10,605 nucleotides of DNA from Gemmatimonadota bacterium. GTDB lineage: Bacteria > Gemmatimonadota > Gemmatimonadetes > Longimicrobiales > UBA6960. Location of the stretch: NCBI GenBank assembly GCA_022564535.1, contig JADFLD010000028.1:1-10605 (forward strand), given 5' to 3'. The translations under genes and the position numbers were made by a program. Below the pieces are notes generated by a model. That model ran no database searches. It saw nothing but the letters and a program-made list of their open reading frames with translations, and was not told the origin of the DNA. How positions within the stretch are numbered: position 1 is the first letter of the stretch; each line of letters begins with the position of its first letter. Below are positions 1-6,120 of this stretch, one piece after another.

Positions 1-329
1 AGGTCTTCTGGAATCACCGCGTGACGGAGATTCGAAAGGGGGCGGTCGTCCTCGAATCGGAGGACGGAGCCGGGACCGAGATCGCGAACGACTTCGTCGT
101 CGCCATGACCGGTTGGAGATCCGACCACGAACAGCTCATCGGCCTCGGCGTCGACATCGACAACGAGACCGGCATCCCGCGTCACGACACCGAGAGCATG
201 GAGACCAACGTGCGGGGTCTCTACATCGCGGGCGTCATCGCGGCCGGCCACAATGCCAACAAGATCTTCATCGAGAACGGTCGCGCGCACGGTGGGCTGA
301 TCGTCGCCGACAGGCTGGCGAGGGCGTAG
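1..329 (+). CDS. ypdA: YpdA-like bacillithiol disulfide reductase, 3' fragment
   Basis: This is the C-terminal end of a flavin-dependent pyridine-nucleotide oxidoreductase; the frame is open from base 3 and the 5' part lies outside the window. The visible ~108 residues carry the family's ending: a T-G-W-R-S-D-H segment, the METNVRGLYIAGVIAAG stretch that closes the FAD site, then NKIFIENGRAHGG. This combination is typical of YpdA, the NADPH-dependent reductase that regenerates bacillithiol from its disulfide in the cytoplasm; the general thioredoxin-reductase fold shares only part of it. The gene ends in TAG, 56 nt before the selenocysteine peroxiredoxin on the same strand, so the two may be co-transcribed. 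The family call is recognition from memory, and substrate identity (bacillithiol) is inferred from family only. Other YpdA-like NAD(P)-binding proteins of unknown substrate are possible. Confidence 0.82.
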   Translation, partial: VFWNHRVTEIRKGAVVLESEDGAGTEIANDFVVAMTGWRSDHEQLIGLGVDIDNETGIPRHDTESMETNVRGLYIAGVIAAGHNANKIFIENGRAHGGLIVADRLARA

Positions 330-371
330 TGTCGTCGATAAGGTTCCGTTAGCTGGTCGCGGACAAATCTG

Positions 372-378
372 AAGGAGG
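372..378 (+). promoter_or_regulatory. Strong Shine-Dalgarno for the selenoprotein gene
   Basis: AAGGAGG lies 7 nt before the ATG at 386. It is the best ribosome binding site in the window and fixes the start of the peroxiredoxin-like lipoprotein gene. Confidence 0.8.
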
Positions 379-385
379 ACTCCGC

Positions 386-1021
386 ATGCACCGATTCGCA
401 GTCGCGCTCCTGGTGGGCGTCGTGGGGTTGGCCGGGTGTGCTGCCCAGGAAGACGAGATGAGAGAGGAACCGGACCCGATCGCGCTCGGCGCGGCCGACG
501 GCCACGACCTACCCGGGGCCGACCTCGACCGCGTACAGGTCGGTGACACGGCCCCCGACTTCTCGCTCGTGTCGCTGGCGGGGCCACCCGTCACGCTGTC
601 GAGCTTTCGCGGCGCAAAGAACGTCATCCTCGTATTCTACCGAGGCCACTGGTGACCCTACTGCGCCAAGCAGCTCGGGGAGCTGCAAGCGTTGTTGACG
701 GAAGACCAGAAGGCGACCACGGAGTTGATCGCGCTCTCGTCCGACGACACCTCCGACCTCCAGAAAATGGTCGATCGGGTTGCCGAGGAGAACGAAGGGA
801 TGGCGCTCCATTACACGCTGCTGTCCGATCCCGACGCAGCGGTCATCAACCGGTACGGCCTCTTCAACCAGGACGACATGCGCGGCCGCGCCATTCCGCA
901 TCCGACGACGTACGTGATCGACATGGAAGGGATCGTACGCTGGAAGATGACCGAGGTGAACTACAGAGTCCGCCCGGAGAACGTCGACATTCTAGCGGCG
1001 CTCGAGGAGATCGGCAGCTAG
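386..1021 (+). CDS. Selenocysteine-containing peroxiredoxin-like lipoprotein (TGA read as Sec at 653-655)
   Basis: Predicted thiol/selenol peroxidase of the AhpC/TSA (Prx-like) family, 211 residues when TGA 653-655 is decoded as selenocysteine (residue 90). Residues 1-18 form a lipoprotein signal (MHR, hydrophobic stretch, lipobox L-A-G-C with Cys18), followed by an acidic linker. The redoxin domain starts near residue 52 (V-G-D-T-A-P-D-F-S-L), then V-I-L-V-F-Y-R-G-H-W, Sec90, P-Y-C93-A-K-Q-L. Cys-bearing relatives read Y-R-G-x-W-C-P-Y-C-x-x-Q-L, so the TGA occupies exactly the peroxidatic Cys and Cys93 is the partner. The same frame continues without another stop through typical thioredoxin-fold sequence (L-L-S-D-P-D, I-P-H-P-T-T-Y-V-I-D, G-I-V-R-W) to TAG at 1019-1021. 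A SECIS-like hairpin follows the TGA. The product should be anchored in the cell envelope. The alternative, a nonsense mutation of a Cys codon, is less likely given the hairpin and the intact downstream frame. Confidence 0.9.
653..692 (+). promoter_or_regulatory. Putative bacterial SECIS element
   Basis: Starting at the TGA, the mRNA can fold into a hairpin. GCAGCTC (670-676) pairs perfectly with GAGCTGC (680-686) around a GGG loop (677-679). Below an AA/AA internal loop, C667-G689, G665-C690, C664-G691 and a G663-T692 wobble can extend the stem with C666 bulged. The loop begins 21 nt after the TGA and its first bases are G. This fits the known bacterial SECIS pattern: a loop of 3-14 nt placed about 16-37 nt after UGA, with G at the start of the loop. 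It would recruit SelB with Sec-tRNA. The pairing was read by eye with no energy calculation, and the hairpin sits in coding sequence, so amino-acid constraints also shape it. Confidence 0.75.
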
Positions 1022-1052
1022 GGAACCTCTGAACAAATAGGGTGCACCGCGT

Positions 1053-1077
1053 CCCGACGCCACGCCTAGGCGTCGGG
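1053..1077. terminator. Inverted repeat between convergent genes, possible bidirectional terminator
   Basis: CCCGACGCC (1053-1061) and GGCGTCGGG (1069-1077) are perfect 9-bp inverted arms around a 7-nt spacer that contains the ygfZ stop codon (1066-1068). The repeat lies 31 nt after the stop of the selenoprotein gene and at the end of convergent ygfZ, where a shared terminator is expected. Neither strand has a clear T-run after the stem, so it is not a classical intrinsic terminator. It may stall or protect 3' ends instead. Confidence 0.5.
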
Positions 1078-2190
1078 AAACGCGTCGGGCACCTCGACCT
1101 CACGACCGTCGTGCAGTACGCGATCAACGCCCCGACGGACGTAGGCCAACGCGAGAACACCCCCGAACTTCGGCGACTGAGCCACCGAGGTGATCGTGCC
1201 GACCACCTTACCCGATCCATCGACGGCGAGCAGCTCGGTCCCCTTCGCCGGCGCGGGGACGTCACCCAACTCGAGACGACGCAGATACCTGTTGACGTGG
1301 CCGCGATCGCGGATGCGGACGATGATCTCCTGACCCGTATAGCACCCCTTCGTCTGGTCGATCGCGCGTTCGAGGATCCCCGCTTCCGGCGGAATCGTTC
1401 GATCGTCCATGTCGGTGCCGAACGCCGGCCTGCCCGCCTCCACGCGAAGAGTCGACCACACGCCCAGACCCGCCGGGCACGCCCCGCCGTCCACGAGAGC
1501 CCGCCACAGCGCCGCCACAGCCTCCGTCCGGCCGTATACCGTCCACGCGGGGGGCCAGACCTCGTACGTGCGCATGACCGTCAGTCCTTCGCTGAGCGAG
1601 CCTACGCGCCTCCAGGCGCCCTCCGCGTCGTCGCGGAACCACGCTTCGTCCACTCGTAGGCCGAGCGCGAGGCGCGCCAACACAGACTGCGCCTCCGAAC
1701 CCACGACCGAGATCGACGCCCACGACGCAGACACGTCTTCCACAGCGGCAAAGCGCGGTGGAAGGAAGGTTCTGAAGTGATCCAAGAGCCCGTCTCGACC
1801 CGCCACGGGCACGTCGAGGAGGAACCCCGACGAATCTTCCTCTCCGAGCATCATCAACCAGAGATCGCTGACCATCCGGCCCTTGGGGGTGAGCACGGCG
1901 TGATACGTCGCGGTTCCACCGAAGACGTCCGGCTCGACCGCCGAAGGCGGCACCGGCAGCGTACCGGTCAATATGCCGTTCAGCATCTGACCGGGCGCGC
2001 GCCCGGAAACCGTGAGACGCGTGCGGTGGCTCCGGTCGAAGACGGCAACGTCCTCCGTCGCCGCTCGATACTCGGCCTCCGGGTCGCCGAAGTGCCGAAC
2101 GAGGCGACTCCCGTGGTACTCGTGCAAAACGCCCCCAGCCGCCTCGAGCATCTCGAGCAGCGGGCCGCCCGGGGTCTCTTCGCCGCTCAC
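1066..2190 (-). CDS. ygfZ: YgfZ/GcvT-family folate-binding protein (Fe-S cluster biogenesis)
   Basis: A 374-residue protein of the YgfZ (COG0354) branch of the GcvT aminomethyltransferase fold, a folate-dependent factor that helps build or repair certain [4Fe-4S] enzymes in the cytoplasm. The diagnostic signature is K-G-C-Y-T-G-Q-E around Cys283, followed by I-I-V-R-I-R-D-R-G-H-V-N-R. Upstream are the GcvT-like segments F-D-R-S-H-R-T-R-L-T-V-S-G (about residues 51-63), L-T-P-K-G-R-M-V-S-D-L and S-T-L-R-V-E-A-G-R-P. Length is close to the usual 300-370. The start is GTG at 2190, whose GTGA overlaps the TGA stop of the upstream SirB1-like remnant, so the two were translationally coupled. The gene converges on the selenoprotein gene and shares the inverted repeat at 1053-1077. 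No link with selenocysteine is implied by position alone. Confidence 0.88.
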   Translation of the reverse strand: MSGEETPGGPLLEMLEAAGGVLHEYHGSRLVRHFGDPEAEYRAATEDVAVFDRSHRTRLTVSGRAPGQMLNGILTGTLPVPPSAVEPDVFGGTATYHAVLTPKGRMVSDLWLMMLGEEDSSGFLLDVPVAGRDGLLDHFRTFLPPRFAAVEDVSASWASISVVGSEAQSVLARLALGLRVDEAWFRDDAEGAWRRVGSLSEGLTVMRTYEVWPPAWTVYGRTEAVAALWRALVDGGACPAGLGVWSTLRVEAGRPAFGTDMDDRTIPPEAGILERAIDQTKGCYTGQEIIVRIRDRGHVNRYLRRLELGDVPAPAKGTELLAVDGSGKVVGTITSVAQSPKFGGVLALAYVRRGVDRVLHDGREVEVPDAFPDA

Positions 2191-2420
2191 TCGACCCCCC
2201 CGTCTTCCTCTACGCGTCGGCCGGCCCGAAGCTCCTTCAACATCTCCAGAACGTGCAGCTTGTCGTCCGCGCTCGGTGAGACCCTGAGGTAGGCTTCGAG
2301 CTGAAGCGCGGCTTCTTTGTGGCGGCCCAGTCGCGCGAGAAGGACGCCTCGTGACCTGCTCTCGATCGGTGCGGTCGGGGAGGCCATCAGAAGCCGTTCC
2401 ACCGCGGCGAGGGTGCGACG
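2187..2420 (-). pseudogene. SirB1-like / TPR protein, 3' remnant (5' part deleted)
   Basis: About 78 codons at the 3' end of a minus-strand gene. The readable protein runs from R-T-L-A-A-V-E-R-L-L through S-R-G-V-L-L-A-R-L-G-R-H-K-E-A-A-L-Q-L-E-A-Y-L to a charged tail. This matches the C-terminal tetratricopeptide-like end of SirB1-family (transglutaminase-like, DUF1347/YchA type) proteins, where R-D-R-G-L-L-L-A-x-L-G-R-x-x-E-A-L-x-D-L-E-x-Y-L is typical. The transglutaminase-like core that should precede it is absent. To the right of about 2420 the same frame is merely the antisense of the M24 remnant, so the open frame up to 3050 is a hybrid and not a real gene. The stop overlaps the ygfZ start by 4 nt. 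Family assignment of so short a piece is moderate. Confidence 0.62.
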
Positions 2421-2939
2421 GTCATCGAACGCGGCGACCTCCTGTGGACCGACTTCGGTGTGATCGCGCTCAACCTCCATACCGATACCCAGCACCTCGG
2501 CTACGTCCTGCGCGAGGGCGAGACGGAAGCTCCGGCCGGCCTCCAGCAGTGCCTCGCGAACTCGAACCGGTTGCAGGACATCCTGCTGTCGCACATGGAG
2601 CCTGGCCTGAGCGGTGACGAGGTGCTCGCGAACACGCTCGCCCAGATGCGCTCCGAAGGCATCGACGGCACGGTGTACACGCATCCGATCGGGGACAACG
2701 GGCACGGTGCCGGTCCGCTCATCGGCCGCTGGGACGCTCAGGAAGGCGTTCCCGTGCGCGGAGAGGCGCTGATGCTCCCCAACGTCTGGCACTCCATCGA
2801 GCTTCAGGCGACGACGGCGATTCCGGAGTGGGGCGGCAAGCGAGCCTCGTGTCGCCAGGAGGAGGAAGCGTACCTGGACGAAAGTGGCGCGCGGCACTGG
2901 GTCTACCGGCGCCAGAGCAGATTCCACCTGGTTTGGTAG
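2403..2939 (+). pseudogene. M24-family aminopeptidase (Xaa-Pro type), 3' half, truncated at 5' end
   Basis: This is the C-terminal part (~178 residues) of a metal-dependent M24 'pita-bread' peptidase. The frame reads A-T-V-I-E-R-G-D-L-L-W-T-D-F-G-V and continues to a W-V-Y-R-R-Q-S-R-F-H-L-V-W end, close to the usual R-Q-T-E-F-H-L ending of this subfamily. All five presumed metal ligands are still present: Asp (2451-2453), Asp (2484-2486), His in N-G-H-G-A-G (2703-2705), Glu in S-I-E-L (2799-2801) and a Glu in the R-Q-E-E-E-A run. The N-terminal domain and the first part of the catalytic domain are missing. Going upstream, recognisable sequence stops near 2415 and an in-frame TGA stands at 2352-2354. 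GTG 2460 is a possible but unlikely start. The product, if made, should not fold normally. The MATE gene follows after 19 nt. Confidence 0.75.
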
Positions 2940-2958
2940 TTGCGCTAAGGCTGAAGGC

Positions 2959-4383
2959 GTGAGCGGTCCGAAGAAGGGCAAGGCCTTCGACCGTTCGATC
3001 GTCGAGGGACCGATTCGTGGCGCGGTCTGGACGCTCGCTTGGCCGGCCATGCTTCAGAACATCATCGGCGGACTCCAGGGGCTCGTCGATCACGCCATGG
3101 TGGGCCACTACGTCGGCTATACGGGGAATGCCGCGATCGGCGTCTCCTGGCAAATCTTCCTCGTTGTTATCGTCTTCATCAGCTCGCTCTTCACCGGGAT
3201 GGGTGTGCTGGTCGCGCGCTTCACCGGCGCCAACGAGCCGGAGAAGGTGAACCGGACCGTCTATCAGGCGTTCCTGACGGCGGTCATGATGGTCGTCTTC
3301 ATTCTGGCGCCGATCGGGTACGTATTGGCGCCGATTCTGCTCGACATGGTGAACGCGACCGCCGAGGTGCAGGCGGAGGCGCTCCCGTACCTGCGCATCA
3401 TGTTCGTGTTCTCGTTCGGCATGTTGATGTTCTTCATGCTCGGTGGCGCGTTGCGCTCGGCGGGAGACGCCAAGACGCCCATGCGCCTCGGCATCGCGCT
3501 CACGATGCTGAACATCACGCTCAACGTGATCTTCATTCGGGGCCTCGGCCCGATCCCCGCGTTCGGGACGACAGGGGCCGCGATGGGCACGGTGATCGCG
3601 GGCGGTGTCATCAGCGTCTACGCGCTGATCCGGCTGTTCGGAGGGAAGTGGGTCGTGGTCTTCCACCGCGGCATGGACTGGAGGCCGGACTGGGACATCA
3701 TTAGGCAACTCTTCAAGTTCGGGTTGCCAACCGGCATCCAGGGCGTCGCCATGAACATCGGGGGCGTCTTCCTGCTGGCCTTCGTCGGCTCGCTCGCCGC
3801 GAGCGCCCAGGCGCAAGCCGCGTACGTAGTGAGCTACACGCAACTCTTCTCGTTCGTCACGTGGACGTCCGTCGGCATCATGGGCGCCACCGCCTCGGTC
3901 GCGGGCCAGAACCTCGGCGCGGGCCACCCCGACCGTACGGCGAAGGCGGTCAATGTGGCGGCCGGATTCGGCTTGTTGGTCGCCGCGGGCATCGGCACGT
4001 TGTTCCTCCTGATTCCCAGGGCCCTGCTCGGCATCTTCGGGATGGACGATCCGACCGTGCTCGCGCTGAGCGTCGAGCTCCTGCGCTACCTCGCGGTGTC
4101 CGGCCTCTTCGTCACCGTCGCACTTGCCTACACCGGTGGCCTTCAAGGCACCGGAGACACGAAGAGCCCCATGTACATCTCGATCGTCTCCCAGATCGTG
4201 ATTCCACTGGGGATCTGCTTCGGGATCCGGACGTTTTCGACGCTCGACCCCGCCGACATATGGATGGCGATCGTACTCGGGCACTTCACCCGCGCGACGC
4301 TCAGTATCATCGTCTTCCGGCGTGGGAAGTGGCGAGACATCGAAGTCGACATCGGTCGCGCCGCCGCGCCCGCCGCCCCATAA
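2959..4383 (+). CDS. MATE-family multidrug/toxin efflux transporter
   Basis: A 474-residue inner-membrane protein of the MatE (NorM/DinF-like) family, which exports cationic drugs, toxins or metabolites in exchange for Na+ or H+. It begins with a short basic cytoplasmic tail and a characteristic first helix region (G-P-I-R-G-A-V-W-T-L-A-W-P-A-M-L-Q-N). About twelve hydrophobic segments follow in two similar halves; the second half starts near residue 250 (L-F-K-F-G-L-P-T-G-I-Q). Repeated G-A-L-R-S-A-G-D-A-K-T-P and G-G-L-Q-G-T-G-D-T-K-S-P motifs at equivalent places in both halves are family hallmarks. I chose GTG 2959 because homologous sequence begins there and it follows the M24 remnant's stop by 19 nt. 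The open frame extends to ATG 2884, which would overlap that remnant by 56 nt. The substrate cannot be told from sequence. Confidence 0.88.
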   Translation: MSGPKKGKAFDRSIVEGPIRGAVWTLAWPAMLQNIIGGLQGLVDHAMVGHYVGYTGNAAIGVSWQIFLVVIVFISSLFTGMGVLVARFTGANEPEKVNRTVYQAFLTAVMMVVFILAPIGYVLAPILLDMVNATAEVQAEALPYLRIMFVFSFGMLMFFMLGGALRSAGDAKTPMRLGIALTMLNITLNVIFIRGLGPIPAFGTTGAAMGTVIAGGVISVYALIRLFGGKWVVVFHRGMDWRPDWDIIRQLFKFGLPTGIQGVAMNIGGVFLLAFVGSLAASAQAQAAYVVSYTQLFSFVTWTSVGIMGATASVAGQNLGAGHPDRTAKAVNVAAGFGLLVAAGIGTLFLLIPRALLGIFGMDDPTVLALSVELLRYLAVSGLFVTVALAYTGGLQGTGDTKSPMYISIVSQIVIPLGICFGIRTFSTLDPADIWMAIVLGHFTRATLSIIVFRRGKWRDIEVDIGRAAAPAAP

Positions 4384-4426
4384 TGAGGGCCCGAAAATCA
4401 GGTACCCAGGACGGGGACGAGAACAC

Positions 4427-4888
4427 ATGGCGAAGCAGTACTGGCTGATGAAGTCGGAGCCCGACGTCTACTCCATCGAAGACCTCGAGCGTGACGGTTC
4501 CACGTGTTGGGAGGGAGTCCGAAACTACCGGGCCCGCAACAACATGCGCGCCATGAAAGTCGGCGATGGGGTCCTGTACTATCACTCGAACGCCAAGCCG
4601 CCGGGCGTGGTCGGTATCGCGAGGGTGTGCAAGGAGGCGTACCCCGACCACTTCGCGTTCGACAAGAAGAGCAAGTACTTCGACGCCAAGTCAGATCCGG
4701 AGAATCCACGGTGGTTCATGGTGGACCTCGAGTTCGTTTCCAAGGTCGACGAGCCCCTCGGACTACCCGAGATCAAGGCCGATCCCGAGCTCGCCGACAT
4801 GGAGCTCGTTCGCTACGGGCGACTCTCCGTGCAGTCGGTGAAGCCCGAAGAGTTCCGGTACGTCAAGAAGCTGGCAGGTCCGAAGTGA
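4427..4888 (+). CDS. EVE-domain protein
   Basis: A 153-residue single-domain protein of the EVE family (PUA-like fold, related to thymocyte nuclear protein 1). It starts M-A-K-Q-Y-W-L-M-K-S-E-P-D-V-Y-S-I-E-D-L, the strongly conserved beginning of the family, and contains W-E-G-V-R-N-Y-R-A-R-N, G-D-x-V-L-Y-Y-H-S-N and G-V-V-G-I-A-R-V, which line the base-binding pocket. EVE domains are thought to bind modified bases in DNA or RNA; the cellular role in ordinary heterotrophs is unclear. It is cytoplasmic. A weak GGGGA stands 9 nt before the ATG. Its TGA stop overlaps the GTG start of the next gene (GTGA, 4885-4888), so translation is probably coupled. There is no sign here of a restriction or defence neighbour. 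Confidence 0.88.
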   Translation: MAKQYWLMKSEPDVYSIEDLERDGSTCWEGVRNYRARNNMRAMKVGDGVLYYHSNAKPPGVVGIARVCKEAYPDHFAFDKKSKYFDAKSDPENPRWFMVDLEFVSKVDEPLGLPEIKADPELADMELVRYGRLSVQSVKPEEFRYVKKLAGPK

Positions 4889-6120
4889 GCAGGGCGTGCG
4901 CCGTGATCGCGGTCGCTGTGTTCTTCTCGGCGCCGGTGGCGTTGGCCGCCCAGAACGTGCCCGATGCGCGCGCCCTGGGCGTGCGGCTCGAAGGCGAGCC
5001 CGGGCCGAATAACGCGATCACCGATGTTCCCGGTGTAGAGGTCGGTCACGTGACGATCATCGAGGGAGACGGTCGATTGATCGTCGGTGAGGGGCCGATC
5101 CGCACCGGAGTCACGGCGATCCTGCCGCGGGGGCGAAACGCCGGGGACTCGACGTTCGCGGCCTGGTTCAGCCTGAACGGCAACGGAGAGATGACGGGGA
5201 CGACGTGGATCGAGCACTCGGGCATTCTTGAGAGCCCCATCCTCATCACCAACACGCACAGCGTCGGCATCGTCCGTGACGCCGTGATCGCTTGGATGAA
5301 GGAGCGGGATCCGGACTTCCTGTGGGCCCTGCCGGTCGTCGCCGAGACGTACGACGGTAGCCTGAACGACATCAACGGATTCCACGTCACGGCGGAGCAC
5401 ACGTTCGCCGCACTTGCCGACGCCCACGGCGGTCCTGTCCTACAGGGTGCCGTCGGCGGTGGCACCGGCATGAGGTGCCACGGGTTCAAGGGCGGAATCG
5501 GCTCCTCGTCACGCAGGGTCGGGGCATACACGGTGGGCGTCCTCGTTCAGTGCAATCAGGGCGCGCGGCGGGATCTCCGAGTCGCCGGGGTGCCGGTCGG
5601 AGCGATGATGCCGGAGCCCGTCGCGTGTTACGCGGATCGGTCGCTTCCGCCGGAGGCGCTTCGGGCCAGCGTGCCGTGGTGCGACGATCTCCAGGACGCC
5701 GGCGGCGAGCAGGAGGCCATTCCCGAAAGCGCCGGTTCGATCATCATCGTGCTGGCTACGGACGCACCGCTTCTTCCGACGCAGATCAAGCGTCTGGTCA
5801 CGCGCACGTCGTTGGGGCTCGCGCGCATCGGTGGAATGGGATACAACGGGTCCGGGGACATCTTCATCGGCTTCAGCACCGCCAACCGTCGAGCGGCGGC
5901 GGAGCGCAGTGACGTGGTCGACCTCGAGATGCTCCCGAACGACAGAATCAACCCGCTCATTTCGGCGTCGGTGCACGCGACCGAGGAGGCGATTTTGAAC
6001 GCCATGCTCGCGGCGGAGACGCTCACGGGCATCAACGGATATACTGTGCCTGCGCTGCCACAGGATCGCCTTCGGGAGATCATGGTGCGGGCCGCCAGAG
6101 CCTTGCGAGGGTCACGATGA
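4885..6120 (+). CDS. Secreted DmpA/BapA-family (peptidase family P1, formerly S58) aminopeptidase
   Basis: A 411-residue self-processing N-terminal-nucleophile aminopeptidase; relatives are the L-aminopeptidase/D-Ala-esterase DmpA and the beta-peptidyl aminopeptidases BapA. The first ~22 residues are a Sec signal peptide ending A-L-A-A-Q, so it acts outside the cytoplasm. Family blocks are G-P-N-N-A-I-T-D-V-P-G-V-E-V-G-H, V-V-A-E-T-Y-D-G-x-L-N-D (Tyr156), G-G-G-T-G-M-x-C-H-G-F-K-G-G-I-G, L-V-Q-C-N (Asn224), and G284/Ser285 before I-I-I-V-L-A-T-D-A-P-L-L. By analogy with DmpA (Tyr146, Asn218, Ser250), Ser285 is the nucleophile exposed by cleavage of the Gly-Ser bond. An extra Cys-bearing loop (about residues 248-280) precedes the cleavage site. 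Start GTG 4885 overlaps the EVE stop; the stop overlaps the M28 start (ATGA). Whether it prefers alpha- or beta-amino N-termini cannot be read directly. Confidence 0.87.
   Translation: MSRACAVIAVAVFFSAPVALAAQNVPDARALGVRLEGEPGPNNAITDVPGVEVGHVTIIEGDGRLIVGEGPIRTGVTAILPRGRNAGDSTFAAWFSLNGNGEMTGTTWIEHSGILESPILITNTHSVGIVRDAVIAWMKERDPDFLWALPVVAETYDGSLNDINGFHVTAEHTFAALADAHGGPVLQGAVGGGTGMRCHGFKGGIGSSSRRVGAYTVGVLVQCNQGARRDLRVAGVPVGAMMPEPVACYADRSLPPEALRASVPWCDDLQDAGGEQEAIPESAGSIIIVLATDAPLLPTQIKRLVTRTSLGLARIGGMGYNGSGDIFIGFSTANRRAAAERSDVVDLEMLPNDRINPLISASVHATEEAILNAMLAAETLTGINGYTVPALPQDRLREIMVRAARALRGSR

Noticed and set aside
653..655. TGA as a simple nonsense mutation or sequencing error splitting the peroxiredoxin gene
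   Set aside because: The stop is a TGA at exactly the catalytic Cys position, the downstream frame is intact, and a SECIS-like hairpin follows at the expected distance. These together favour selenocysteine, though reads were not available to exclude an error.
2884..2958. Longer MATE start at ATG 2884
   Set aside because: The extra 25 residues are out-of-frame M24 sequence and unlike MATE N-termini. GTG 2959 follows the M24 stop and begins at the family-like start.
2187..3050. Minus-strand 287-codon frame as one complete gene
   Set aside because: Only the part below about 2420 resembles a protein family. The rest is antisense to the M24 remnant.
4322..4426. Longer EVE protein start at ATG 4322
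   Set aside because: The extension overlaps the MATE gene in another frame. EVE proteins begin at the K-Q-Y-W-L-M-K-S-E-P segment, matching ATG 4427.
2719..4428. Minus-strand open frame of 569 codons opposite the MATE gene
   Set aside because: Its translation is low-complexity, rich in R, D, E, H, with no domain. It is the antisense shadow of a high-GC membrane-protein gene.
4504..4884. N-terminal extension of the DmpA-like protein to 538 residues
   Set aside because: The extension is arginine-rich shadow sequence of the EVE gene. A proper signal peptide begins at GTG 4885.
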